Shown here piece by piece: positions 51,502-62,818 of a stretch of DNA of 64,000 bases (position 1 is the first letter of the stretch; each line of letters opens with the position of its first letter). This DNA comes from Chrysoperla carnea (lineage: Eukaryota; Arthropoda; Insecta; Neuroptera; Chrysopidae), in NCBI RefSeq assembly GCF_905475395.1, contig NC_058339.1:18174001-18238000 (forward strand). The letters are read 5' to 3'. Both the position numbers and the translations under genes were made by a program. The notes under the pieces were generated by a model, which was given only the letters and a program-made list of their open reading frames with translations, was not told where the DNA came from and made no database searches.

Positions 51502-51710
51502 GGCTGAGCGTAGCAGCCTCTTTATTTAGTGTGCCTTATTCCACAACAAGTGGAATTTTTTTTTTCAATTTTTATCTTCACAGGAAAAAGGCCTGGAATT
51601 ATTAATTATTGTATGTCCGGATTTAATGATCATATGATAATGTTTATAATTTGTCTTATGTAGTTAGTTAAAAATTTTTATTAGTATTATTTAAAAAATA
51701 TAATGCTTTA

Positions 51711-51833
51711 ATTAGCCTTTTTACTCAGAAGATTAAAAAAAGAACAGCTAGATGGCAACAGTAGGGGGGGGGGTACAAATATATCATGCCATCTAGAGGA
51801 TCTTTTTTTAATCTTCAGAGGAAAAAGGCTAAT
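51711..51833. repeat. Long hairpin with G10 loop
   Basis: Arms of 47 bp, with about 6 mismatches, run ATTAGCCTTTTT...CTAGATGGCA and its inverse. They enclose about 29 bases including a run of ten G. Possible readings are a miniature foldback element or a stable RNA hairpin. The outermost bases AATTAGCC/GGCTAATT extend the symmetry. Confidence 0.85.
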
Positions 51834-52649
51834 TGTTAATAATGGAAAAAAGGTACCGAATTTTTAAAAATTCAATTTTTTTATATATTCGGTTGGGGCA
51901 GCAAGATTTTATTATGAAATATCGATTAATAAATAAATTATGAACGGAAATTATTTTGAATTTATCAAAAATTTTAATTAGATCCAAAGTCATTTTGAAA
52001 ACTAAATACGAAGCGAACTTTTGGCCGCCATACTATAAAAATTTTCTCTGTATTTCTGAACTAATTATAGTAATTTACGTATATATTTTAAATTATTTAT
52101 ACAAATTTCTATGACGTGAATGTCATATGTTTTGTGTGTGGTTAATGAAATCCAGCAAAATACTACAAACGAGCAATATTTTATAAAAATTTAACATATT
52201 TCAAGTTATTTTTATACCACAACTGTACTTGTGTGAGGTATGCCTTACATTAACTTCTTATGTGTTTACAGTATGTTTCAATTTTGTTTCTCTACCTTTC
52301 ATATAGTTTTTTTTTAGTAATGAATTTCCACCTCCATAAGTCTTAGTAGAAGTACATGGGAATAAATGGTACAGCAATATTCTGCCTATTTTAAAATGAA
52401 CAGTGTCGGATTCAATATAAGTTAATAAAGTGAATAACTAGATCCAATAGATAGATTTTTTTAAAATAGGTTTAGTATCATGTACTGAATGTAAATTCAA
52501 AAAATCCTAACAAATTTGGATGGCGGAATTGCCATCATTTCGAGAAAAGCCGTGTTGGCCTATGTCTCTGTAACTGTGTACCTACTTTAGGTCAAAATGG
52601 TAATAACCTATCTTTATGTTTTTTGTATCATTTACCGTTTACGGCTATT

Positions 52650-53142
52650 TGTACTATTCCAAACAAACACCACTAGCAAAGACCCCAGAGTTATAACTAT
52701 CCATAACAAGCTTCACCAACTAAACGACAGTAAATGCCACACAATACTAGCATGGCTACCATCACATCAAGGACTCCGTGGCAATGAAGCAGCAGACCTG
52801 GCGGCGAAAAAAAGCTCTAACTGAAGGTACCTTTAAAAAAGTGAACAAGCCATACTCGACGAGTTTAAAAACGCAATCAACGATTACATATGGGCCAAAT
52901 GGAATGGAGTTTGGATGAGCTCCGAATTACTATTACAGCAAGTGAGAGATAATGCATGGGAAGTACCCCCGAAATCACTAAACCGCAAAATCCAAGCAAT
53001 AATGGCCCGCTTAAGAATTGGTCACACGTTTATTACACATAACCACCTAATTTCATGCGAGCCTTGCAACAAGTGCCGAAAATGCAACGCGCAATTAACA
53101 GTACACCACATACTTGGACCATGGACTTGTCCAGTTGTCTGA
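52650..53142 (+). pseudogene. Broken non-LTR retrotransposon 3' end (RNase H and C-terminal region)
   Basis: A single reading frame is interrupted by two in-frame stops (52822-52824 and 52834-52836). Upstream part: KCHTILAWLPSHQGLRGNEA followed by ADLAAK, the RNase H C-terminal signature of jockey/I-type elements (His and Asp present). Downstream part: RLRIGHTFITHNHL followed by CEPCNKCRKCNAQLTVHHIL, the Cys/His cluster that follows RNase H in those elements. The reverse transcriptase part is missing. It is a dead fragment, apparently 5'-truncated. Confidence 0.8.
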
Positions 53143-53759
53143 GAAACGAGAAGAACGTTCAGGAAGTGCTTAATACATTAAGGGCACTAAAAATCTTTTC
53201 AAAAATATAATGTCGTTTAAAATATTCAATATTGTTTGTAAGTCGCTCATGACCATGCTGTTTATGCGACTATTAAATAAACTAAAATCAAAAAATTATA
53301 AAAAAAGAGTAAAAAAATTATTTGGAAAAATAAGAAACGTTCTTGTTTTACAGCAATACATCAATAAAAATATTTACTTGAATGGTAGTATTTATTAAAA
53401 AGAAAAAAAAGTGTATACGCCACTGTTTATTTAAGATTAAAGAAGAAACCTTATATAAAATTTCTTAGAAGAGAGATTCAAAAACTAATTTAAGTGATTA
53501 TTATAGTATAGGACTATAGGTAGTATTAGTATAGGCAACTTTTAGTATTAAGAAACTAATTCTATTATATTAAGTTTACCTGTAAAATATTTCAATACAT
53601 TTTATACATAACATATAATTTGTATTTCGTGTTGTAAAAAAGTTACTTTTTTTTATCGATTCTTATTTTTTTACTTTTTCTTATTATAATTTATTGAATG
53701 ACATTAAAAACTTATAGATTCTGTACATAAGTGACCTATATTTATAAAGAAGACTAGGA

Positions 53760-54435
53760 CTCCACCTTCTTGAAACCTATTAGAGCTAGAATAATTTTGA
53801 TCACAAATTTGAAAAGTATGACCCAAATTTAGTAGGATTACATACTTGGTTTATCAAAATTGGATAAAATTTCGATGTAATAGAGCAAAATTAAATATTT
53901 TGAATTTTGATGACGTCATCAAGTTCAAAAATTCGATTTTTTTAATAACACAGGCAATTTTGATCTGATCTTATTGAAATTTTTTTTGAAACCTACTAAT
54001 TTTGGGTCATTCTTTTCAGCTGTGATGTCAGTTTTTCGCTAGTTATCACTTATGTGCTTAATTCCGGGACCAGACCTCCACATTCTTGAAATCTAATAGA
54101 GCTAGGTTAATTTTGATCATAAATTTGAAAAATATGGCCCAAATTTAGTAGGATTACATACTTGGTTTATCAAAATTGGATAAAATTTCGATGTAATAGA
54201 GCAAAATTAAATATTTTGAATTTTGATGACGTCATCAAGTTCAAAAATTCGATTTTTTTAATAACACAGGCAATTTTGATCCAGTCTTATTGAAATTTTT
54301 TTTGAAACCCACTATTTTTGGGTCATTCTTTTCAGCTGCGATGTCAATTTTTCGTTAGCTATCACTTATGTGCTTAATTCCAGGACAAGGACTCCACATT
54401 CTTGAAATCTATTAGAGCTAGATTAATTTTGAGAA
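53760..54435 (+). repeat. Tandem array, 316-bp period
   Basis: CTCCACNTTCTTGAAA recurs at 53760, 54076 and 54392, exactly 316 bp apart each time. The first two units are nearly identical (ATTTTGATGACGTCATCAAG is present in both) and the third is cut short. An inverted, diverged copy of the same unit lies at about 59800-60130, next to a Helitron-type 3' end. The array may therefore derive from the inside of such an element. Confidence 0.92.
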
Positions 54436-55498
54436 CAAATTCTCTAAAATACGTTCAAATACACCATTAAATCCTTCAGCGTTCTTTTTCTGCGACTAGA
54501 CTAGTTATGTATACTTTCTATGAAACGCTTTTGTAATTTATGTTTGAGCAGTGTTTGTTTCGTTTAGGGAATTTCATGTGTAGTTCCTCAAACTTTTTAA
54601 ATTGTTTTCATTACTATTCCATTTTAATTCGTATATAAAGATAAATAAATAATTTTATGGAAAATCCCAGTAAACAAATTTTTTCCAAGTAACAGTTAGA
54701 AGTTGATAATCAATTTAATGAAATAATTTTGATATAAAAGTCCAATTTACTAAAAAAAGCGGATACATTAATAAAATTTTATTATTTTTTGGAAAATCTA
54801 TAAAAACAAGATGATAAATCAGGAAATTAGATATTAAAAATGTTAATTAATACAAATAGAAGTTAGTTTGTTGTTTTTTGTCGTTAAGATTACATAAATG
54901 TTAATAATCAGATTATGTATATACAGTTTAAATTTTTTTTTATCGAGTCCATGTAGAGTATTTGCTTAGTGTCAAATCTCGTATAATATTGATAACTTAA
55001 AAAAATTTTGTAATTACTTTTTTATTTTAATAATATCATATTATACAGTATGATCATTTTAAAAGTATCCCCCTTAAAAACTCTTGACCTGATGTGATTA
55101 TTCTTTTGAATGAAAAATGTAGGTACTTAATAGATTTAACACTATTTCAAACTACTAACTTGAAAACACTTAAACTTATTAGACTTAGACTTAAAAAAAA
55201 CTGAATTAGGTATTTGCTTTTTTCCTCATTCTTCCTAAAATTATCGATTACCTATTCACTGTCTTCAAGGCTTTAGTTGTCCTGATAATATATTATAAAT
55301 GATAAAGAAGGTCTCAAAAACGAATAAAGAATACAATAAGCCAGAGATATTCCAGTTTTAGGTTTCAAAAAATTTGGAAAAACCAAAATATTTTTCTTAG
55401 ATCTCTGTTAGTTAGATTCCAAGACATTTGCTTTCCTTACTAGTCTGTACACTCACCTGTAGTATTTTTGACATTTAATTAAAAAAAAATTGTAATTA
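54436..55498. other. Non-coding stretch
   Basis: AT-rich. No gene, element end or RNA feature was recognised between the 316-bp array and the last family A repeat. Confidence 0.45.
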
Positions 55499-56003
55499 TA
55501 CCATGTATATATGAAATATACATAGTATATTAAGTTTAGTCCCAAGTTTGTAACGCTTAAAAATAATGATGCTAAAAAAGTCCGTCCGTCCGTCTGTGGA
55601 CACGATAACTCAAAAACGAAAAAATATATCGAGCTGAAAATTTTACAGCGTACTCAGGACGTAAAAAGTGAGGTTAAGTTCTTAAATGACCATGATAGGT
55701 CAAGTGGGTCTTGGGTCCGTAGGACCCATCTTGTAAACCGTTAGAGATAGAACAAAAATTTAAATATAAAAAATGTTCATGATCAAAAATTAAACAACTT
55801 TTGTTTGAAACATTTTTTCGTAAACATCACTGTTTACCCGTGAGGGCGCCAATTAGGCGGAAATTTTATAATATGTACTATACTTGATTATCAGTTATGG
55901 ATGTGTCACATGTTTGTATGTGTTATGTGATAAAGAAATCAACACTGACTATGCATGGTATTTCAACAATTAACTCAGTCAATTGTTTGTTTTCACTTGT
56001 TGA
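55499..56003 (+). repeat. Dispersed repeat family A, copy 6
   Basis: Near full-length copy. It has both the 5' block AGTCCCAAGTTTGTAACGCT and the 3' block CAACAATTAACTCAGTCAAT, plus GGGTCCGTAGGACCCATCTT, which is itself partly palindromic. A short fragment of the family (GACAACCGAAAATGGACTAA) also occurs at about 57214-57233. Confidence 0.85.
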
Positions 56004-56103
56004 TATTTGATATTAAATTTTGTTTAGTTGTTTACGTTACGTCATATTAATTTAATATAATACGTATTTTCATATCTTATAGCCGTATTTTATTACTGAT
56101 ATT

Positions 56104-56294
56104 ATAGTACAGCGGCCAAGGGCGTTTCACCGCTCTATATATGTGTTGTAAATTTTTCGACCTAAACCTTTTTTTTTAGTATTTTGACCCGCTGATACCA
56201 AATTTGGAATAGTGCGCTTTCAAAAGTGCAGGAACAATTGTTTATAACAATTTTTCATAAACAAAGAGTGAAAAGCCCTTAATCGCTGTACTAT
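56104..56294. mobile_element. Short MITE with ~27-bp inverted ends
   Basis: ATAGTACAGCGGCCAAGGGC and the reverse complement of AGCCCTTAATCGCTGTACTAT match with few differences and enclose about 140 non-coding bases. TA dinucleotides next to CAGCG on both sides suggest, but do not prove, a TA target duplication. Confidence 0.65.
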
Positions 56295-57264
56295 GTATTA
56301 ATTATCATATGTAATATGATCGGTAAAGCGCAGTATTTACAAGTTTTTAATGAATAATTTGAATGTCACCGTTTTACAAAAGTAGTGTCAGGGTTTTACA
56401 AAAACTGTTAATAGAAAAATAGTCCAAATTATTACATCCAAGAGTTGTTGCCTAAACAAGCCTCTGTTTCGTACTTTTTTAAAATTAAGGTCAAATTTAT
56501 TATAAGTGGTACGTGTAGCCCAAAATAATTATGAATAAAGTAATTTAGTAAACAATATTAAATTAAACAATAATTATTGTGTTTTGCTTAATTTGCACGT
56601 TTTTCTGTTTATTTACTACAATATTTCAGATTCTTTTAAATGAACTTAAAAAATTCATAGCCTATTTAATTCAATTAATTCATTCAGATACTGGCTAAAC
56701 CGCTATTTGGATACCGCAATTTACCGTTTAGGGTAAGGACATTCGATATTATAAGGATTAAAAAATAATATCTAGGGAGTCCGTAATTATGTAATTGAAT
56801 ACAAAAGAAGAGTTGCTTGGTAATCATTTCCAGCGTTTTTATTTAGGGGGTGTAGACTATTATTATCAAATATCAATTTTCAATGTTATGACGCCGAATA
56901 AACATTATAGTATGCAGAGGTCATAATATATGTGCGTTATACAGATAAATGTACATTTCATGATATATTTTACAAATACTATTGTCAATTGTCATAGATC
57001 AATCTATACAGTCATAGGTTATCTAACTATATTGTGCCTAAATTCCATTTAAATTACGCGAATTATGATTTTATTTTTTAATTAAAAATTAAACTTTAAG
57101 TTGTTCATATGTATAGGGTGTCTATTAATAAAAAAAGAAATTTCAAAACTGGGACAGGCATTAAACACATTCAAAAAATTAAACATATTTTTTGATTAAG
57201 CTTGATGGACAGGCAGACAACCGAAAATGGACTAATATAGTTCTTATTTAAAAATGCACTCTCA
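56295..57264. other. Non-coding stretch
   Basis: AT-rich, with only the small family A fragment near 57214. No gene was recognised. Confidence 0.45.
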
Positions 57265-58440
57265 TAAATATTCATTTTTGGTTACTTATTATTTCGTTTC
57301 ATTTTTTATGTGGAATACAGATTTGCTGCTTTATTGTTACAAATAAACAATGACGATAATAAAGTTCAAATTCTGTCTAACGGCTGGTTCAATATTTACC
57401 TACTGATTGCGTTGCAATATTTGCCGAATAATATTGTATTAGGTGTTTTAATATTTGTCTAATGATGGCTTCTCTATAAAGTTATCATTTATCGTACCGC
57501 CTTTTAATTAGGCAGTGTATTTTAGCTATGTAAGTGTTTATACGCAAAATCGATACCATATCTGACAAGTAAGTTGCCTATATTACGTAAAATAATGAAG
57601 TTACAATTTTGAACAATATACAGGCCACACTTATATTGTTGGAATGGGTACTTATTTTCTTGCACTTTTATGATAAATTTCTTATTTTTGATTGCTTATT
57701 TTTTCGATTTTTAATGTGGAATTCATATTTGTTGCTATATTGTTACAAATAATTAATGACGATAGTCAAGTTCAAATTCTGTCTAACGGCTGGCTCAATA
57801 TTGGCCTACGTATTGCGTTGCAATATTTGCCTAATAATATTGTATTGGGTGTTTTAATATTTGTCTAATGATTGCCTCTCTATAAAATTATCATTTACTG
57901 TACCGATTAGGCAGTGTATTTTAGCTATGTAAGTGTTTATACGCAAAATTGATACCATATCTGACAAGTAAGTTGCCTATATTACGTAGAATAATGAGGT
58001 TACTTTTTAGAACAATATGCAGGAAACACTTTCAATACTTTGTTGAAATGGGTAGTTATTTTCTTGCAATTTTATGATAAATTTCTTAGTAAAAATGAAA
58101 CTTATTATTTCGATTTTACGTTTCATTTTTAATGTGGAATTCATATTTGTTGCTATATTGTTACAAATAAACAATGACGATAATAAAGTTCAAGTTCTGT
58201 CTAACGGTTGGTTCAATATTTGCCTACTGATTGCGTTGATTAGGTGTTTTAATATTTGTCTAACGATTGTTTCTCTATAAAATTATTATTTATCGTACCG
58301 CTTTTTAATTAGACAATGTATTTTTGCTATGTAAATGTTTATACGCAAAATTGATACCATATCTGGCAAGTAAGTTGCCTATATTAAGTTGAAAAAGAAC
58401 AATATTCAAGAGTCACTCATATTGTTGAAATGAGTTATAT
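57265..58440 (+). repeat. Tandem array, 3 units of ~406-418 bp
   Basis: The landmark AATGACGATA recurs with its GACGATA part at 57352, 57758 and 58176. Each unit also carries TTCTGTCTAACGG, TTTTAATATTTGTCTAA and CGCAAAATTGATACCATATC (or a close variant). The third unit has internal deletions. It is non-coding and ends about 520 bp from the 3' end of the CMTM-like gene. Confidence 0.9.
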
Positions 58441-58962
58441 TAATTTATTACATACTGGCTATCATTAGAAAATAGAGGCGCGCGTGGTTTGTTGCAACAT
58501 ATTACTTACCTCAAGGCATTTTTTGTTCAGCTATCCGAATAGTTATTATCATCGTTGGCGTTAGAACAACGCAAACTCCCCAGTCCAGATGTGAATAATT
58601 ATTCGGACTATATTTTCAGAAATTAATTGTGATCAAATGGGAATGTTTTGGTCATAATTATTAATTTTAGCAACGTTAGAGAAAATCAATTATCAATAAT
58701 ACTCCAATTTATATTAAAAACAAAATTATTTTTTACTTTAAAATGATACAAAAGTTTCTTCATATAAATATATTGTTTTTTTACAAAAATAGCACCTTTT
58801 CTTGTTTATTTATTAAAACGAATTTATTAAAAACGAACGCATAATTTTTAAAACGCCAAAACGGGAGTGGCTAATACTATTTCATGATAACACGATATGC
58901 CATCCCTTCAATAACAAGTTTTTTGGCCACTCCTGCATAATATTTCTACTAATTTGTATTAT

Positions 58963-60811
58963 TCATCGATATCCCATAAAAAATCGATATGATTGATACG
59001 CATCGAACGCATGTAAAATTCCCAAAACTGTACCCAGTCCCTGCAAAATATAAAAAAATAATTATGAATAATAGGAGCACTTAAATACAAGAAGTACAAT
59101 AACGCTTACATAAACTAGTGACATAGCTGGATACGCTTGATGGCGCATTACATTTAAGTGTAATAAAAATGTTTTTACAGCAAATGCGAGGTATGATGAA
59201 GCACTAAAGTATGTAATAGCCGCTACTGCATTAAATGCTGTTTCCTGTATAAAAATAGAAATTTTTAAACGTATAGGATAATTTGCATATGGTGGATCAA
59301 TAGCAAGTGAGATATTAGCGAGAAAATTTACCCACACGGACATCAATGTCTCATTCGGAGTCAATGCTTTACTGATACGTCACTGAATGATATTGATCCA
59401 TAGATATTGATAGTTTTACTTACAAATAATGATTGTCGAATTAAATTATATGATTTTTCTGATACTATATAACAACCTAAAAGAATCGTTGCTGTCATCA
59501 TACACGAAGATGCCGTTGTTAAAAATCCAAAATATGACGCACCAATTGTTCCTGAATATTCCATTCCATATTCAAGTAAAACACTTTGACAAAAACTTGC
59601 TAATAACTAAAAAATTACGAAAAAGATTTTATAGAACATAGAAAATCTTAATAATTTGTTATTTCTGTTTATCATAGTCTGGTAAATACAGGGCCGTAAC
59701 GAGGGTACATAGCGCCGGTGGCAAGTATTTAAGTTGCGCCTTATATATATCGAGATCGGCTCTAACGATTTTGATGAATATTCGTATACTTTTATATTAT
59801 TTTGATAAACCAAGTATGTACTCCTTGGGTAATATTTTTCAAATTTGTGATCAAAATTAACCTAGCTCTAATAGGTTTCAAGAATGTGGAGTCCAGGTCA
59901 CGAAATTAAACATATAAGTGATAGCTATAGCGAAAAATTGACATAACAGCTGAAAAAAATGACCCGAATTTTTTAACTTTATGACGTCATAAGAATCCAA
60001 AAAATTTAATTTTGCTCTATTACATCCAAATTTTATCCAATTTTGATAAACCAAGTAAGTAATCCTACTAAATTTTGGTCCTATTTTTCAAATTTATGAT
60101 CAAAATTAACCTAGTATTAGAGCTAGGACATTCTTTGACTGCTGGGCGGTAGGAAGTTCGCCGGGTCTGCTAGTTTATTATAATAATACAAAAGACTAAT
60201 TCTACATTTGGACGTATAATGATTAACATTTTCTGAATTCAAAACTCTAATTAAAACTCATTATTGTATAACAATTTCAGAAAAATTCTTTTTACAGAAT
60301 GATTCCTAAGTAAAACTAAAATTTTCACTTTTATGTGGGAACTATTTCTGTGTTTATATGATAAGCTTTCTAATATTAAGAATTGGAAAAACCCAATTAA
60401 TGTATATAAATAAAAATGAATCCCATTTTTTCTTTCTGTTTGGGGATTTTTAATTTTTTTAAATTTTTGTTGTACCTGATATTTTTTTCAAAAATATTTT
60501 TTAAAGGGTTGTGTAGTCAGAAATACGACCCATCTTTGTTTTGATCTGCGATATTAAATAAATTAATTTTGCTTTCCAAGTACTAAATGTACATACCTAC
60601 TTAAAATTCAAATAGTTAAGATAAACACATGTTCACTTACAATTTCTACAATTTTCATAACTCCAGGCGTAGTTTTCAAAAATCGAAAATGTATACACGT
60701 ACAACACGTACAACAGCAAACATTAATACCACTACCCCCGTAATTATTATTTGGCCCAAAACCACCACCTCCGTTCATATTAATTATATGAGGTCTTGCT
60801 CGACCTGCCAT
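58963..60811 (-). CDS. CMTM-like MARVEL-domain four-helix membrane protein
   Basis: Four exons on the minus strand: 60811-60641, 59606-59424, 59244-59110 and 59040-58963. All introns are phase 0 and the product is 188 aa. A Gly/Asn-rich N-terminus and a cysteine run CCCTCCTC (32-39) precede the MARVEL domain. FLKTTPGVMKIVEI (44-57) enters helix 1, a typical CMTM motif. The second exon reads LLEYGMEYSGTIGASYFGFL then CYIVSEKSYNLIRQSLF, and the third starts ETAFNAVAAITYFSASSYLA. The last exon ends GILHAFDAYQSYRFF. Predicted helices: about 51-70, 80-103, 120-140 and 155-175, with both ends cytosolic. MARVEL proteins act in membrane apposition and vesicle traffic. The cysteine run just before helix 1 is a likely palmitoylation site (inference). 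A minus-strand AATAAA lies at 58805-58810. Confidence 0.88.
59800..60173 (+). mobile_element. Helitron-like remnant containing an inverted 316-bp-type unit
   Basis: Sequence homologous to the reverse complement of the 316-bp tandem unit runs through 59800-60130. The segment 60140-60169 forms a GGCG...CGCC hairpin, and CTAG-T follows at 60170-60174, the expected Helitron 3' end. It lies within intron 1 (59607-60640) of the CMTM-like gene. The 5' end was not found. Confidence 0.55.
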
Positions 60812-61744
60812 TTTAAAGTGACTACACTCAAATGAATTATCACAGCACTAAATAATTAAATTAATTTTAATTAAATTTAATTCTTTTGTTGAAAAATATT
60901 TAATTGTTAAAATATATACGCTGTACCTTTGCGGGAGTGTGTATACCATGTATGTTTACTAACTATTAAAGTATGCCGTCAGGAAGACGTCCTGTGGCAC
61001 GCGACTACGACGGGTGTTTGCTCCCGGTATCTATTTTTATACATTTTATAATATATACAGGAGATACCTATACACATGTGTATGTTAAAACATATGTTGG
61101 ATTTTTAAGTATCGAGAATAATAAAACTACCGCAGATTTATTTCACAAAAGTTTATTACTATGTTCAACTAAATATTTTTCGCTTGATTTTGATTGTAAT
61201 AGATTATTTTTCGACAGGCACTGAGATTATTTAGGAGGCCGTTGATCGTCTGCCAGAGATGGACAAAATTTATTCGAATGGCAAAGAAGAATAACCAAAT
61301 TATTCGTGGATGACGAATATAATTATCGAAGGATCTTATTATTATTCGAATAAATTATTCGTTGAATTAATTGCCACGAATAATTACTTATTGGAAAACC
61401 TTATTAACTTTTCTCGGAAAATAATAACTAAACATATCTGAAAGACTGTTGTTTGAATCCACAAAAACAACGAAACTATGAAAAAGCTATCAAATAAGGA
61501 ATTTTAATTAATTAATTGATTTAATCCCAAGAGTTACTTGAAATAACAGTGTCCCATTTTCTTTAAGGAACGATGATTTTTTTTCTTCGTTTGATTACAA
61601 TAGTTTATTTTTATATTCAAAATATAATGAAAATAAAATGATTATCGGGTGAATATCCTAATTATTAATTTTTCTAGTAGATCACTTTTGAAAGCATATC
61701 AAGGAGTCATAGCAGTGGGGGCCCCCGAAACACGGGTTTCAAAA
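60812..61744. other. Upstream region of the CMTM-like gene
   Basis: A locally GC-richer segment (about 60970-61030, with the palindrome GACGTC) sits about 160-220 bp upstream of the start codon. It may be promoter or 5' UTR sequence. The plus frame 60973-61224 has no recognisable domain and is not called. Around 61265-61395, AATTATTCG/CGAATAATT phrases recur as low-complexity sequence. Confidence 0.35.
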
Positions 61745-61930
61745 GCACTTTCGAAGACTAAAAAAAGGGATGAGAAGTCGAATTTGTATAAAGAGGCATG
61801 ATAAGGGAGCACCAAGTGCGTTGACGAAGACTAAAAAAGGGAAAAAGAGAAAATTTTATGGAAGGATGCCTCAAGGAGGGCACCAAATTAGTTAACGAAG
61901 ACAAAAAAATAAGTCCATTTATAGATTTTC
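61745..61930. repeat. Tandem repeat, 72-bp period
   Basis: The landmark CGAAGAC recurs at 61752, 61824 and 61896, exactly 72 bp apart. AGGNGGGCACCAA-type phrases are repeated between them. About 2.5 units are present. The period is a multiple of three, but the frames contain stops and I see no coding signal. Confidence 0.75.
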
Positions 61931-62784
61931 TCCTTTTGAATAAATTTTGTGGCATTTTACACTTTTGGGACCTACAAGACTGATTTATTCCGGAATTTAC
62001 GTCGAAGTATTTTAGATTTCTTAAATAGTTATTTTTTTTAGATGAAAAATATTATTTAAATAATAGAAAATAAGGTTTCGCGTAGGTTTCGCTTTCGTCA
62101 CTAAATATATTTTCCAACTAGAGGAAAAATTAAATTTAATAGTGAATCTTTAGGTCTTCAATAAATTAAAATGTAATTACAGTAAATACAGTGTGTCCTT
62201 TTTAACTTGAAATTTTGTTAAGAATATCTCCTCTCTTATGAGTAAAGGTTCACTTCTGAAAGATCTCGAAAATCTCAACCACGCCCACGTAGTGCCAGCT
62301 CTTATAATAATTTTTTTTAGCTTCTAATACAACTTCTATAATAATTTTGTTTAAAAACCTTTTTTATGTAAAAAAAAAAAAGAATTACAGCTTAGTCTTA
62401 AATTAAGTGGGATATTCTGTATACTATGCGGAAATAATATACATGAAGGTTGTTAAAATTGATCATATATTTGTTTTTTTAAATCTTTTAAGGAAAAATT
62501 CGAGAAATTCGAGTATAATAATGAAAAAGACATGTCCCAAATAGACTTTTCTATGCCAGATTATTTAAATAGAGCTGCAAGACGGTTTATAGTATGCTAT
62601 ATGGCGCAACTGATATCTACGAAATTTACGAAGAAAATATTCTGTGTAACAACCATTTTTGTTATGGAATTGTCGTTCAAAGAATTGAAATAAGACATAG
62701 TGTTTAGGAAGGGATAAGCTAGTTCAAGATTGAAGGTGAAGGATATTTTATATTTATATTTGAGGGTATTTATTTTTAAAGTTA

Positions 62785-62818
62785 ACATTTCCTAGCGAAG
62801 CGGACAGGTAACGACTAG
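62785..62818 (+). mobile_element. Helitron-like 3' terminus
   Basis: CCTAGCGAAGCGGACAGGTA followed by ACGACTAG and T has the hairpin-spacer-CTAG-T layout of the element at 20041-20514. The 5' end is not identified. Confidence 0.5.

Noticed and set aside
59245-59364. Coding extension LTPNETLMSV upstream of exon 3 of the CMTM-like gene
   Set aside because: It lies before a clean TATACAG acceptor, has no ATG at its start, and does not fit the CMTM pattern; intronic.
59361-59423. Coding extension VSKTINIYGS after exon 2 of the CMTM-like gene
   Set aside because: It reads through a good GTAAGT donor, and the MARVEL sequence resumes exactly at the next acceptor with ETAFNAV.
60973-61224. 83-codon plus-strand frame upstream of the CMTM-like gene
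   Set aside because: No domain; more likely promoter or leader sequence of the minus-strand gene.
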